NCBI RefSeq assembly: GCF_013201625.1
Contig: NZ_CP053839.1
Coordinates: 1,550,001 to 1,614,000 of the forward strand
DNA length: 64,000 bases
Reading direction: 5' to 3'
Source: Aliarcobacter lanthieri
GTDB lineage: Bacteria > Campylobacterota > Campylobacteria > Campylobacterales > Arcobacteraceae
Positions 1 through 8,648 of the stretch are shown here, piece by piece. Every line of letters starts with the position of its first letter. Positions within the stretch are counted from its first letter, which is position 1. A program made the position numbers and the translations under genes. The notes under the pieces are model-generated. The model was not told where the DNA came from and searched no databases. It saw nothing but the letters and a program-made list of their open reading frames with translations.

Positions 1-1721
1 TCTGGCCATTGAAAATTATTACCTTTACCCATACCTGCAATAAATTCATCATAGAATCCCATTCTTTTTGCAAAATCAAATAAAATATCATGATCCGTTC
101 TTGATTCATACATAGGTTCTACAACTTTACTTCTCCATTGTGCACTTCTTCCTGTATTTACAACAGTTCCAGATGTTTCAACTTGAGAAGCAGCTGGTAG
201 CAAGAATAGATTATCCGTTCTTGTTGTAATAACAGTAGCATCATTCACATAAGGATCTATAAATACAACTAAATCTAATTTATCTAAAGCCTCTTTTATT
301 CTTTTAACATCAGTAACAGTAGAAATACCATTTCCTATACAAACAAGTGCTTTAATTTGAGTTCCACCATTATATTTTGCATTTGCTTCATTGATAATAT
401 TATCTGCAAAAAGTGAAAGAGTATTACCTCTTGCTTCCATCAGCTCTTTTGATTTAAATCTACCTTTTAACCATTCATAATCAACTTTCCACTGTTTTGC
501 AAAATATTTCCAAGAACCTTCAGCTAACCCATAATACCCTGGTAATGTATCAGCTAAACAACCAATATCAGTTGAACCTTGAACATTATCATGTCCTCTT
601 AAAATATTACATCCGCCTCCAACTTTTCCAACATTTCCAAGAATTAATTGCATAATAGAACCAAGTCTTGTATTTGATGAACCAATTGTATGTTGTGTCC
701 AACCTTGATTCCAAATTAAGCATCCTGGCTTCGAACTTGCATATAATGTTGCAGCTTGAATTAAAGTCTCTTTTGGAAGTCCAGTAATATATTCAACATG
801 TTCAGGAGTATACTCTTCACACTCTTTAAATATCTCTTCAACTCCATATACTCTATCACTTAAGTATTTTTCATCGTACCACTTATTTTCTTTTATTAAT
901 CTAATCATTCCATAAAGGAAAGCAACATCTGTTCCAGTTCTTATTCTACAATATAAATCTGATTTCGCTGCTGTCTTTGTATATCTTGGATCTACAACTA
1001 TTATTTTTGCTCCATTTTGCTCTTTACCTTTTAATATATGTTGCATCGCAACTGGATGGTTATCAGCAGGGTTAGAACCTATGATAATAATAGCTTTAGA
1101 ATTATGCATATCACCTAAATGATTTGTCATAGCTCCATATCCAAATGTACTTGCCACACCGGCAACTGTTGGACTATGTCAAATTCTAGCTTGGTGATCT
1201 ATATTATTTGTTCCAAACATTGAAACAAATTTTCTAATATAATATCCTTGTTCATTACTTACTTTTGCAGATCCTAAAAACATAACTGAATCTGGTCCAA
1301 ATTTCTCTCTTAACTCTAAAAGTTTATTAGAAACCTTTGTCATAGCATCATCCCATGATACTCTATTCCATTTTCCAGCTACTTTCTCTATTGGATACTG
1401 TAATCTGTTTGTAGATCTGATTTTATCAATCATATCTGCACCTTTACAGCAATGTCCTCCATTACTTATTGGGTGATCTTGTGCTACTTCTTGTCTTACC
1501 CATACTCCATTATGTACTTCAGCTATTACTCCACATCCTACTGAGCAGTGAGTACAGATTGTTTTTACTAATTTCGATCCAGGAAAAGGATTTCTCACCT
1601 CTTCATCAGTCGCATCTCTTAAAACTTTATCTGTATTTGCAAAGGCTGATGTTGCGCTAAATGCTGTTGCTAAAGAAGCCATCTTTAAAAATGTTCTTCG
1701 TCCAAAGCTATTCGCTCCCAT
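1..1721 (-). CDS. fdhA: Formate dehydrogenase catalytic subunit, selenocysteine form (3' end outside window)
   Basis: Molybdopterin-dependent, periplasmic oxidation of formate to CO2. The N-terminus has a twin-arginine signal (RRTFLK, residues 8-13), then a [4Fe-4S] binding set (CTHCSVGC and GGHCC). Codon 181 is an in-frame TGA in the context ARI-U-HSPTVAG, the exact place of the catalytic Sec in E. coli FdnG; the frame stays open from there to the window edge and matches the paralogue at 14749-17547 throughout. A SECIS-like hairpin follows the TGA. The start is supported by AAAGGAG upstream. About 360 C-terminal residues are missing. It is last in the visible part of an operon with the Fe-S protein, TorD-like and small Tat genes; fdhB and fdhC probably lie beyond the edge. 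Automatic gene callers would cut it at residue 180. Confidence 0.95.
1151..1178 (-). promoter_or_regulatory. bSECIS element after the Sec codon of fdhA
   Basis: Thirteen bases after the TGA the mRNA can form UUGCC-GGUGU-GGCAA, a perfect 5-bp stem with a loop containing GGU, like the SelB-binding loop of E. coli fdhF. The Cys paralogue has GCAGGAGCUGC at the matching place and has lost the GGU loop. The hairpin is visible directly; SelB recognition is inferred from its position and loop. Confidence 0.8.
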
Positions 1722-1746
1722 TCTTTCTCCTTTTTAAATTTTAAAA

Positions 1747-1971
1747 CTATTTTGCAACTTTATAAAATTGATTCCAAGCTGCTGTTTTATTATAAAGAAT
1801 CTCTTTTTTCTTTGATCTTCCTACTACTACACCGTTACCAACACTGTTATTAGCACCTCTATCTTGTTTTTCAGTTGTAGCAGCAGTCGCAACAACAGAT
1901 CCAGCAAAAACAGAAGCAGCAATTCCAGCTCTCTTGATAAATTGTCTTCGTTGTTCTAATTCATCAGCCAT
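1747..1971 (-). CDS. Small Tat-signal protein of the formate dehydrogenase operon
   Basis: This 74-residue protein begins with a twin-arginine signal (QRRQFIK near residue 8) and an Ala/Val-rich hydrophobic stretch, then a short polar tail with GRSKKKEILY. Proteins of this type commonly sit directly upstream of fdhA in Campylobacter and relatives and have been linked to FDH assembly or activity; the exact role is not clear from sequence. It lies 25 bases before fdhA and probably shares its transcript. A structured leader precedes it. A good GGAG ribosome site supports the start. Confidence 0.8.
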   Translation of the reverse strand: MADELEQRRQFIKRAGIAASVFAGSVVATAATTEKQDRGANNSVGNGVVVGRSKKKEILYNKTAAWNQFYKVAK

Positions 1972-1996
1972 GATAACTCTCCTTTTAATTAGATTT

Positions 1997-2038
1997 AGGG
2001 TTAAAAGCCCTGATAAAAACTCATTTGAGCTCTTATCA
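1997..2038 (-). promoter_or_regulatory. Two-hairpin leader before FDH genes, copy 1
   Basis: The transcript can fold as UGAUAA...UUAUCA followed at once by AGGG-CUUUUAA-CCCU and then UAAA. The same arrangement precedes the Cys-fdhA gene at 17586-17625, with the first stem changed on both arms (CUCUAAAAA/UUUUUAGAG) so that pairing is kept, and with GAGUUUUUA and GGGCUUUUA retained. It lies between the TorD-like gene and the small Tat gene. Function is unknown; a cis-acting regulatory or mRNA-processing element is inferred. Confidence 0.5.
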
Positions 2039-2054
2039 CAACTTTTAGATTATT

Positions 2055-2657
2055 TTAATTTTTTATATCTAAATAAGCTCTTTCAAAGCCTATAAACTCT
2101 TTTAAAATTATTCCAACTCTTGAATATATAAAACTAGAACTTCCTATAAGTTTATAAAATAACTCATCAATATAAGGGTTTAAAACTTCTATAAAAAGAT
2201 CTTTTTGTAAATCTTCATCTATTTCTTTCAATACTTGTTTATCTAGTAAATACGTACTCAAAGTAAATATAAAACCATAGTGATCTTCTTGTGCAGTAAA
2301 GTTTTTTTCATCTTTTCTAATAACTGTTTTCCCCAAAATATCTTTTACTTTTAGTTGCATAAAACCACCTTCTCTTCTTTCATGGTACCAAGAAGCACTA
2401 AGAGGAATATACTCATCAAAAGGTATTAAAAACAGATCTTGATATTCACTAAATATTATGTTTGTAGATTTTTCTTTTAAATATACAACTAATTCTTTTG
2501 ATACATCTTGGACATTTTCACTAAAAGAATTTTTTGATAAAACTTCTAAATTTTCTAAGATTTGAGAAGATTTTGTTTTTGTATATTCTTCGACAAAAAG
2601 TAAAGATAAAATATTATATATAAAAGCTCTTGCTTTATCAATTTCTACATTATGCAT
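2055..2657 (-). CDS. TorD/DmsD-like chaperone for formate dehydrogenase
   Basis: A 200-residue all-alpha protein with the TorD-family signature around residues 70-90 (EYQDLFLIPFDEYIPLSASW), where a Tyr/Phe-rich segment leads to PLSASWY. TorD-like proteins bind Tat signals of molybdoenzymes and hold them for cofactor insertion; in Campylobacter a relative sits in the fdh operon. Its start overlaps the end of the Fe-S gene by 8 bases, which suggests translational coupling. The likely client is the FdhA precursor, inferred from context. Confidence 0.85.
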   Translation of the reverse strand: MHNVEIDKARAFIYNILSLLFVEEYTKTKSSQILENLEVLSKNSFSENVQDVSKELVVYLKEKSTNIIFSEYQDLFLIPFDEYIPLSASWYHERREGGFMQLKVKDILGKTVIRKDEKNFTAQEDHYGFIFTLSTYLLDKQVLKEIDEDLQKDLFIEVLNPYIDELFYKLIGSSSFIYSRVGIILKEFIGFERAYLDIKN

Positions 2658-4323
2658 CTAGTAATCCTTGTTTTATCATAATTTTTGCTTTACAGTCTTC
2701 ACAACAATAAAGAGTTCTTTTTTTAGTTTCACTCTGTTTTGCAAAAATTGGTCCCATAATAGCAGCAATTTTTTCTATTGCTTTTGTAGTAGCAAACTCT
2801 TTTCCACACTCAACACATGCGAAAAGTTTATCTTTAGCCAAAATACTTTCTGTAAACCAAACTGGACTTAATTCTATCTCATCTTGTTTTATAGTTAAAC
2901 AATCATTTTCAGGGCATACAACTTCACAATATCCACAACCAGTACAAACAGATGGATTAACTCTTAGTGTAAAATCTGCTTCATTTGCAAACAATGCATC
3001 TACATTACATGCACCTACACATGATAAGCAAAGTGTACAATTAGCTTCATTTACCAAAACTCTACCATAATGGATATTCTCACCAGTTTTTACAATACCT
3101 AAATCTTGATTCCCTACTAATTTTTGAAGTCTTTGAGCAAATATTTCTCTTTTTTTCAACTCTTGTTGATTAAAATTAAAATATGAATTTTCTACAAATT
3201 CTACTTCTTTTAGAGCAACTTCAAGTTCTTGTATATTTTCAACTAAATATATAGCTTTTTTATTATATTTTTTCTCATAAATTTCATTTAGAATTTTTAT
3301 TGCTTCTTTTGAGCCTTTTGAAATATCTTGGCTAAAATAGATTAATTGAGAACTTGAAACTTGTAAATATGTCAGAAGTATAGATTCATCAAATATATCA
3401 CCAGTTATAACTAGGGGGAAAACATTTTCCTTTAATGATACATCAATAGAATCTAAATCTATACTTGATGAGATTATCAAAGGGTGTCTATTTTTATAAA
3501 AAAGACTAATTTCATATAAAGTTTCTCTTGAAGTTGCAGCACTATTTAATGCTCCACTAGGACATACACTAACACACTCTCCACATGCTAAACAATCAAC
3601 ATAAGAAAATACTAGTTTTTTATTTTTATCATCTTTTGTTATTGCATTAGTTGGACAAACTTCTTCACATTTAGAACAAGTTTCTTTAACTTTTCTATCA
3701 TCATATTGACAAATATTTTTATTGTAAAGTAAAGTTTTTTTAAAAGAGAAACTATCTATATTCTCTCTTATTTTTTCTAAAATACTATCTATTCCCAATA
3801 TATTTGGATCAAAAATACCATTTTTAACTTTTGTCAATTTTTGATTAAACCAAACTATTTGAGAAGTAGGAAGTTTTATATCTTTATCATTACTGTTTAC
3901 AATAACCTCAAAATTTCCAATACTATTTTTTATATCTTTTATAAGTTTTGCTTCAACTTTATATAATTCAAATTCATTTGGCTTTAAATTTTTTATAAAA
4001 TTTTTATAATCTTCTATATCATCATAAATTATCATTAAAGAGTTTGATATTTCAATAGTTTGTGAGATATCTTGCGAAAAATCAAATTTTGTAGCATTTA
4101 TCTCATAAAGTGCAGAAACATTTGTGATTTTTAAAGCTAAACTATCTTTTGAGTTTTTTATATAAAAATCTATTTCTGGTGCTAAAAACTCACTTTTAAC
4201 ACTTTTTGAATTTGATATTAGATAAGTATTATCTTCTAAATCTTCTTCATTTGTAACTACTTGGATTTTTTCATTTAAAGGGAAATCCAGTGCCCCATTG
4301 TTAAAATATATAAACTCTTGCAT
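2650..4323 (-). CDS. Multi-[4Fe-4S] ferredoxin-type protein of the FDH accessory operon
   Basis: 557 residues. The first 200 carry no clear motif. Two ferredoxin-like sites follow at about 215-265 (CSKCEEVCPTNAI; CLACGECVSVCPSGAL) and two more at about 435-480 (CTLCLSCVGACNVDAL; CTGCGYCEVVCPEND). The C-terminus adds CVECGKEF and CCEDC, which look like a zinc or extra metal site. There is no signal peptide, so it is probably cytoplasmic. Proteins of this kind precede fdhA in many Campylobacterota; a role in electron transfer or FDH maturation is likely but unproven. AAGGG lies 8 bases before the ATG. Confidence 0.8.
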   Translation of the reverse strand: MQEFIYFNNGALDFPLNEKIQVVTNEEDLEDNTYLISNSKSVKSEFLAPEIDFYIKNSKDSLALKITNVSALYEINATKFDFSQDISQTIEISNSLMIIYDDIEDYKNFIKNLKPNEFELYKVEAKLIKDIKNSIGNFEVIVNSNDKDIKLPTSQIVWFNQKLTKVKNGIFDPNILGIDSILEKIRENIDSFSFKKTLLYNKNICQYDDRKVKETCSKCEEVCPTNAITKDDKNKKLVFSYVDCLACGECVSVCPSGALNSAATSRETLYEISLFYKNRHPLIISSSIDLDSIDVSLKENVFPLVITGDIFDESILLTYLQVSSSQLIYFSQDISKGSKEAIKILNEIYEKKYNKKAIYLVENIQELEVALKEVEFVENSYFNFNQQELKKREIFAQRLQKLVGNQDLGIVKTGENIHYGRVLVNEANCTLCLSCVGACNVDALFANEADFTLRVNPSVCTGCGYCEVVCPENDCLTIKQDEIELSPVWFTESILAKDKLFACVECGKEFATTKAIEKIAAIMGPIFAKQSETKKRTLYCCEDCKAKIMIKQGLLDA

Positions 4324-4341
4324 AACCTATGCCCTTAAATT

Positions 4342-4359
4342 AGTAAAAAATATTTTACT
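4342..4359. promoter_or_regulatory. Inverted repeat AGTAAAA-N4-TTTTACT, site 1
   Basis: A perfect 7-bp inverted repeat with a 4-base spacer in the 150-bp gap between the FDH accessory operon and the divergent three-component genes. A leftward -10 (TATAAA, minus strand, 4364-4369) would place the accessory-operon transcription start inside the repeat, a position typical of repression. The same motif occurs at 13075, 17918 and, weaker, 17965. Confidence 0.6.
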
Positions 4360-4473
4360 TTATTTTATAGCATTTTTTGTTAATTAGAACTTAATTTATA
4401 AAATTTAATATTTTTTTTTAAATAATAAAACACTTTTTATAACAATTTTAATAATTTTGAAGTAAACTTATAA

Positions 4474-5619
4474 ATGGTTAAAAAATTAATATTTGTTGCA
4501 CTTATTTTTATTATATCATACTTTATAATCTTTGAAAAAAAAGACAATAACAATAAAATTATTATTGGTTCTTCTTTGGCTTATAGTGGAAGCCCTAAAT
4601 CTTGGGGTGAAAATGTAGACAATGCAGTAAATGCTTACTTTAGCTATGTAAATAATAATAATTTGCTAAATGATAAACAAATAGAATTTCTAGCATTAGA
4701 TGACAAATATGAACCAAGTCTAACTTATGAAAATGTCAAATCTATTCTAGATAAGAATATTTTATCTTTTTTTGGAGTAGTTGGAACTCCTACTATAAGA
4801 AGAGTAATGCCAATATTTCAAGACAATGGTATTCCTTTTTTCTCACCATTTTCTGGTGCATCATTTTTAAGAGATAAAGAGTTTGAAAATATTATAAATT
4901 TTAGAGCCTCTTATAAACAAGAAATTGAAAATATTATTGATTATGTTGTAAATAATAAAAAACTATCAAAAATATCAATATTCTATCAAAATGATGAATA
5001 TGGAGAAGATGGATATATCTCTACTTTACAAACAATGAAAGATGAAAACTTAGATTTACATTCAGCAGGAACATACAAAAGAAATACTCTTTCTATAAAT
5101 CATGCTTTTAATGAAATAAAAAATTCAAAACCAGAAGTAGTTTTATTAATAGGTGCATATCAAGCAAACTCTTTATTTATCAAAAGAGCAAAAAATGATG
5201 AGCTACTAAAAAATATTCTTTTTTGCAATATTTCATTTAGTGATGCAAATTCTATTATAAAAGATTTAGAAGATTCAAATATTGATACATCTAATATAAT
5301 ATTTTCAAATGTAGTTCCAAATTACAATGATAAAACTCTAAAAATTGTCCAAGAATACCAAAATATTATACAAGAATATGGGAAAAATAAAGATTTAGGT
5401 TTTATATCATTTGAAGCCTTTTTAACTTCAAAAATTTTGGTTGATGCTATATCAAGACTAGATGGTAAATACTCTCATAAAAATCTTATTAATTCTCTTA
5501 AAAATCCACCTAAAGATCTTTTATATGAAATAAAATTAGAATTTAAAAATCAACAACTTTTAAATAGTACTTATCTTTTTGAGTATAAAAATGGTAATTT
5601 CCAAGAGATTTTAAAATGA
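4474..5619 (+). CDS. Periplasmic binding protein (LivJ-type) coupled to a sensor kinase
   Basis: 381 residues: an N-terminal hydrophobic segment (about 4-20) that is either a signal peptide or a membrane anchor, then a type-I periplasmic-binding fold of the branched-chain amino acid receptor kind (IIIGSSLAYSG at the start, GVVGTPTIRRVMP near 100, IFYQNDEYGEDGY near 170). No ABC transporter genes adjoin. Its ATGA overlap with the following histidine kinase suggests a ligand sensor that presents a bound molecule to the kinase, as TorT does for TorS. The ligand cannot be read from sequence; formate or another FDH-related anion is a guess from context. Confidence 0.8.
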   Translation: MVKKLIFVALIFIISYFIIFEKKDNNNKIIIGSSLAYSGSPKSWGENVDNAVNAYFSYVNNNNLLNDKQIEFLALDDKYEPSLTYENVKSILDKNILSFFGVVGTPTIRRVMPIFQDNGIPFFSPFSGASFLRDKEFENIINFRASYKQEIENIIDYVVNNKKLSKISIFYQNDEYGEDGYISTLQTMKDENLDLHSAGTYKRNTLSINHAFNEIKNSKPEVVLLIGAYQANSLFIKRAKNDELLKNILFCNISFSDANSIIKDLEDSNIDTSNIIFSNVVPNYNDKTLKIVQEYQNIIQEYGKNKDLGFISFEAFLTSKILVDAISRLDGKYSHKNLINSLKNPPKDLLYEIKLEFKNQQLLNSTYLFEYKNGNFQEILK

Positions 5620-7190
5620 AAAAAATATATCTAAAATTATATAAATATTTTGAAAATTTAAAATTTGAGTATAAAACAAATTTTTTAATATTTATTGTTT
5701 CTTTAGGAATGCTATCTATTATTATTTTATCTCAAATATCTATTTCAATAATAAAAAATGATTTTGATACATTATTTGATAAAAGAACAAAAAGCTTAAT
5801 TCAACTTGAGAATATGAAAGATTATTTTAAAATAAATATACAAGATACTTTAATTGAATTTGATAAAAATAGCTTAAGCTATGAACAATCTTTAGAAGTA
5901 ATAAAAATAGCAACTGAAATTATTGATAGAAATTGGAAAAGTTATAAAGCTAGTTTAACTTTAAATAACAACTCTTCTATTATGACATTTATAAAGAAAT
6001 ATTTTACAAAATCTAGTTCATATTATAAAAATGATGCTTTAAAAGCATCAATTATTGATAATATTGATAAAAAGATGAAATCAATATTTGAATATTTAGA
6101 GTGGCTAAAAAATAATAATGATAAAGAGTGTATAAAAAATATGAGTTTAGAGATAGACTCAATTTCAGTATATATTGGAAGTTTAATAAATTATGATTTA
6201 ACTTTAACTATAAATGAAAAAAGAGATACAGATAATATATTTGATATTTTTACAATCTTCTTTTTTCTATCTATATTTTTTGTACTTGTTTGTACAATAA
6301 TATTATCTATTTTTATTACAATGCACTTTAGAAAATTGTATAAATCACAAGAAAAAACTATAGAAGAAAAAACAAAATATCTTAAAGAATTAAATAGTAA
6401 TTTAGAGTTAAAAATTGCTCAAGAAGTAGCTAAAAATCGTAAAAAAGATATTATTATGTTTCAACAAGCTAGATTTGCATCTTTAGGAGAGATGTTAAAT
6501 AATATTGCACATCAATGGAGACAACCACTTAGTTCTATCACTATGATTATTCAAAGTTTTCAAACAAAAATGAACTTAAATAAACTCACTCAAGAAATTG
6601 TAGATGAAAAAGTAAATGATGCTCTACTTTTAGCACAAAATATGTCAAATACACTAGATGATTTTAAAAACTTTTTTTCTCCAAGTAAAGTAGAAAAAGA
6701 GTTTTATATAAAAGATTGTATAGAACACTCATTAGAATTATCAAAATATTTTTTATCAAAAGAAAATATAAAAGTAGAATTAAAAGTAAAGAAAAATGAA
6801 AAAATAAAAAGCTTTTATAATGAGCTTTCTCATGTTTTTTTAAATATTATTTCAAATTCAAAAGATGCTTTAGTTACTAATTCGGATAAAAAAGATAGAA
6901 TAATAAAAATTATTGTAAATAGTTTAAGGGGTTCTATTTTTATAAATATTACTGATAATGGAGGTGGAATTGATAGTGAAATTCTACCTAAAATCTTTGA
7001 ACCTTATTATACAACAAAATACAAGAGTGCAGGAACAGGAATAGGACTTTATATGTCAAAACAGATTATTGAAAAACATTTAAATGGTCAAATTTCTTGT
7101 AAAAACATAACATTTATAGTAGAAGATAAAACGTTTCAAGGAGTATCTTTTACAATAAAAATACCAATAGATAAGGAAGTAAATGAGTAG
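5616..7190 (+). CDS. Sensor histidine kinase of the FDH-linked three-component system
   Basis: 524 residues. Membrane segments at about 22-44 and 207-236 enclose a helical periplasmic domain, followed by a coiled-coil stretch, a HisKA region with phospho-acceptor H299 in NIAHQWRQPLS, and an ATPase domain (N box NIISNSKDAL, G boxes DNGGGI and GTGIGLYMS). The periplasmic part lacks a recognisable Cache or PAS fold, fitting a kinase that senses through the upstream binding protein. It overlaps that gene by 4 bases and the response regulator by 8. Confidence 0.9.
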   Translation: MKKIYLKLYKYFENLKFEYKTNFLIFIVSLGMLSIIILSQISISIIKNDFDTLFDKRTKSLIQLENMKDYFKINIQDTLIEFDKNSLSYEQSLEVIKIATEIIDRNWKSYKASLTLNNNSSIMTFIKKYFTKSSSYYKNDALKASIIDNIDKKMKSIFEYLEWLKNNNDKECIKNMSLEIDSISVYIGSLINYDLTLTINEKRDTDNIFDIFTIFFFLSIFFVLVCTIILSIFITMHFRKLYKSQEKTIEEKTKYLKELNSNLELKIAQEVAKNRKKDIIMFQQARFASLGEMLNNIAHQWRQPLSSITMIIQSFQTKMNLNKLTQEIVDEKVNDALLLAQNMSNTLDDFKNFFSPSKVEKEFYIKDCIEHSLELSKYFLSKENIKVELKVKKNEKIKSFYNELSHVFLNIISNSKDALVTNSDKKDRIIKIIVNSLRGSIFINITDNGGGIDSEILPKIFEPYYTTKYKSAGTGIGLYMSKQIIEKHLNGQISCKNITFIVEDKTFQGVSFTIKIPIDKEVNE

Positions 7191-7842
7191 AGATTTAAAA
7201 ATTTTAAAAGATTTTAATATTTTGTACCTTGAAGATGATGAAAGTTTATTAAAACACACAACTGATGTTTTAGAAGACTTTGTTCAAAATATTTATTCTG
7301 TAAAAACAACTGTTGAAGCTATGAATATTTTACTTGAAAAGAAAGTTGATGTAATAGTAAGTGATATTTTATTAGAAGATGAGAGTGGTATAAATTTTTT
7401 AAAATATATCAAAAGTAAAAATATAAAAATTCCAACTATTTTAACAACAGCTCACACAGATACGAACTATCTACTTGAAGCTATAAAACTAAAAGTTGAA
7501 AACTATATAGTAAAACCTATAAATATTCAAGAACTTTTAGATAGCTTGTATGATGTACTTTTACCAAAAGTTCAAGAGAAAGAATTAAAAAAGAATAGTA
7601 ATGTTATAAAAACTATTTCAGCAATTACAGATAGTAAACAAGTTGAAATAGTAAAATATATCTTCAATAATTTAGATGAGAAAAATCAATTTTATGCTTC
7701 ATATTCAGATGTTATGGAAAGATTTTCTATATCTAAACCAACTTTAATAAAACTATTTAAAGACTTAGCAGATAAAAATATTTTAAAGAAAGTATCTCAT
7801 AAAACATATAGATTTGATGAAAATACTTTTGACACAATTTAA
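7183..7842 (+). CDS. Response regulator with winged-helix output
   Basis: 219 residues. A receiver domain spans about 10-125 with acidic pocket E17/D18/D19, phospho-acceptor D61 (VIVSDILLEDE) and K111 (IVKPIN). The C-terminal 80 residues contain a helix-turn-helix with a likely wing (FSISKPTLIKLFKDLADKNILKK, about 180-203), unlike the usual OmpR or NarL outputs. It is the best candidate in the window for the protein that binds the AGTAAAA-N4-TTTTACT sites, because one site lies in its own operon's upstream region; that link is inference. Confidence 0.88.
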   Translation: MSRDLKILKDFNILYLEDDESLLKHTTDVLEDFVQNIYSVKTTVEAMNILLEKKVDVIVSDILLEDESGINFLKYIKSKNIKIPTILTTAHTDTNYLLEAIKLKVENYIVKPINIQELLDSLYDVLLPKVQEKELKKNSNVIKTISAITDSKQVEIVKYIFNNLDEKNQFYASYSDVMERFSISKPTLIKLFKDLADKNILKKVSHKTYRFDENTFDTI

Positions 7843-7845
7843 TAT

Positions 7846-7866
7846 ACAAAGAGAAAAACTCTTTGT
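7846..7866. terminator. Hairpin between convergent genes
   Basis: ACAAAGAG and CTCTTTGT pair around an A5 loop, just after the response-regulator stop codon and before the end of the convergent DUF4198 gene. The following AATTAAAT is only weakly U-rich. Confidence 0.5.
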
Positions 7867-7876
7867 AATTAAATAG

Positions 7877-8632
7877 TTATTGAATTTGAAAAGTTAAAGT
7901 TGAAGCTAATAATTCATCATCACAATTTGATTCATCAAGTTTTCTAATATTTTCAGTCATTAAAATCCACTTTCCACCTCTCAAAGGTAAAATTTCTATT
8001 TCTCCTTTTAAATCAGTTTTACCATAAAAAGCAAATTGATTTTTTATAAAACTATCAAAAGTTCCTTTTACAGCTATTGTTTTTGCTGGTTTTCCATCTA
8101 ATAAAATTTTTACTTTAAAAGGTTTTCCTACTTTAAAATTAATTGGATTATCTAAAGGTATAATTTCAAGATTTTGTCCTATAGATTTTGTTATAAAATC
8201 ATTTGTATCTTTACCAATATTTATAATACTTTTTGCAAACATTGTAACTTTTTCACAATATTGAGAATTTCTTATATCTTTTTTTGTTTTACCCATTTCC
8301 CATTTATTGTCGATTGTTTTTGTCCAATAAGTAGTTTTATATCTACTTTTTAAAATATAAGTTCCATCATCTAATGATTTTTTTGAACTATATTTATAAT
8401 TTTCATCATTTTTTAAAGTTGTAATTTTTAAATCTTTATCAATAATAGATATTGGTTCAAAAATATCAAGTCTATCTTCAGATATTTTCTCAGGATATGG
8501 GAAATCATGTCCATAACCTAATATTGCTTTAAATGTTGAGCTATTATAACCATTAACAAAAAAATCATGAGCCAAACTTTGAACTGCTGATAATGTAGTA
8601 AAGATAACTACAAATCCTATTTTTTTAATCAT
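7877..8632 (-). CDS. DUF4198-type periplasmic protein
   Basis: 251 residues with an N-terminal signal peptide ending at SLAHDFFV. The sequence resembles DUF4198 proteins: HDFFVNG at the mature start, a GYGHDFPYPE segment, and a C-terminal beta-sandwich-like region (GKPFKVKILLDGKPAKTIAVKG, abbreviated here from about 165-190). Such proteins often accompany TonB receptors and metal (nickel or cobalt) uptake genes. It lies 16 bases after the TonB receptor and is surely in the same operon. Metal delivery is likely but the metal is unknown. Confidence 0.75.
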   Translation of the reverse strand: MIKKIGFVVIFTTLSAVQSLAHDFFVNGYNSSTFKAILGYGHDFPYPEKISEDRLDIFEPISIIDKDLKITTLKNDENYKYSSKKSLDDGTYILKSRYKTTYWTKTIDNKWEMGKTKKDIRNSQYCEKVTMFAKSIINIGKDTNDFITKSIGQNLEIIPLDNPINFKVGKPFKVKILLDGKPAKTIAVKGTFDSFIKNQFAFYGKTDLKGEIEILPLRGGKWILMTENIRKLDESNCDDELLASTLTFQIQ

Positions 8633-8648
8633 TTTTTATCCTTTATTT

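Noticed and set aside
1179-1181. Stop codon in fdhA read as a nonsense mutation or pseudogene
   Set aside because: The TGA is at the catalytic residue, the frame continues intact, a SECIS-like hairpin follows, and a full Sec machinery is nearby.
4321-4331. CATAACCTATG at the start of the Fe-S gene as a third copy of the palindrome in the 5' UTR blocks
   Set aside because: It includes the start codon, the rest of the block is absent, and its distance to the inverted repeat differs; probably chance.
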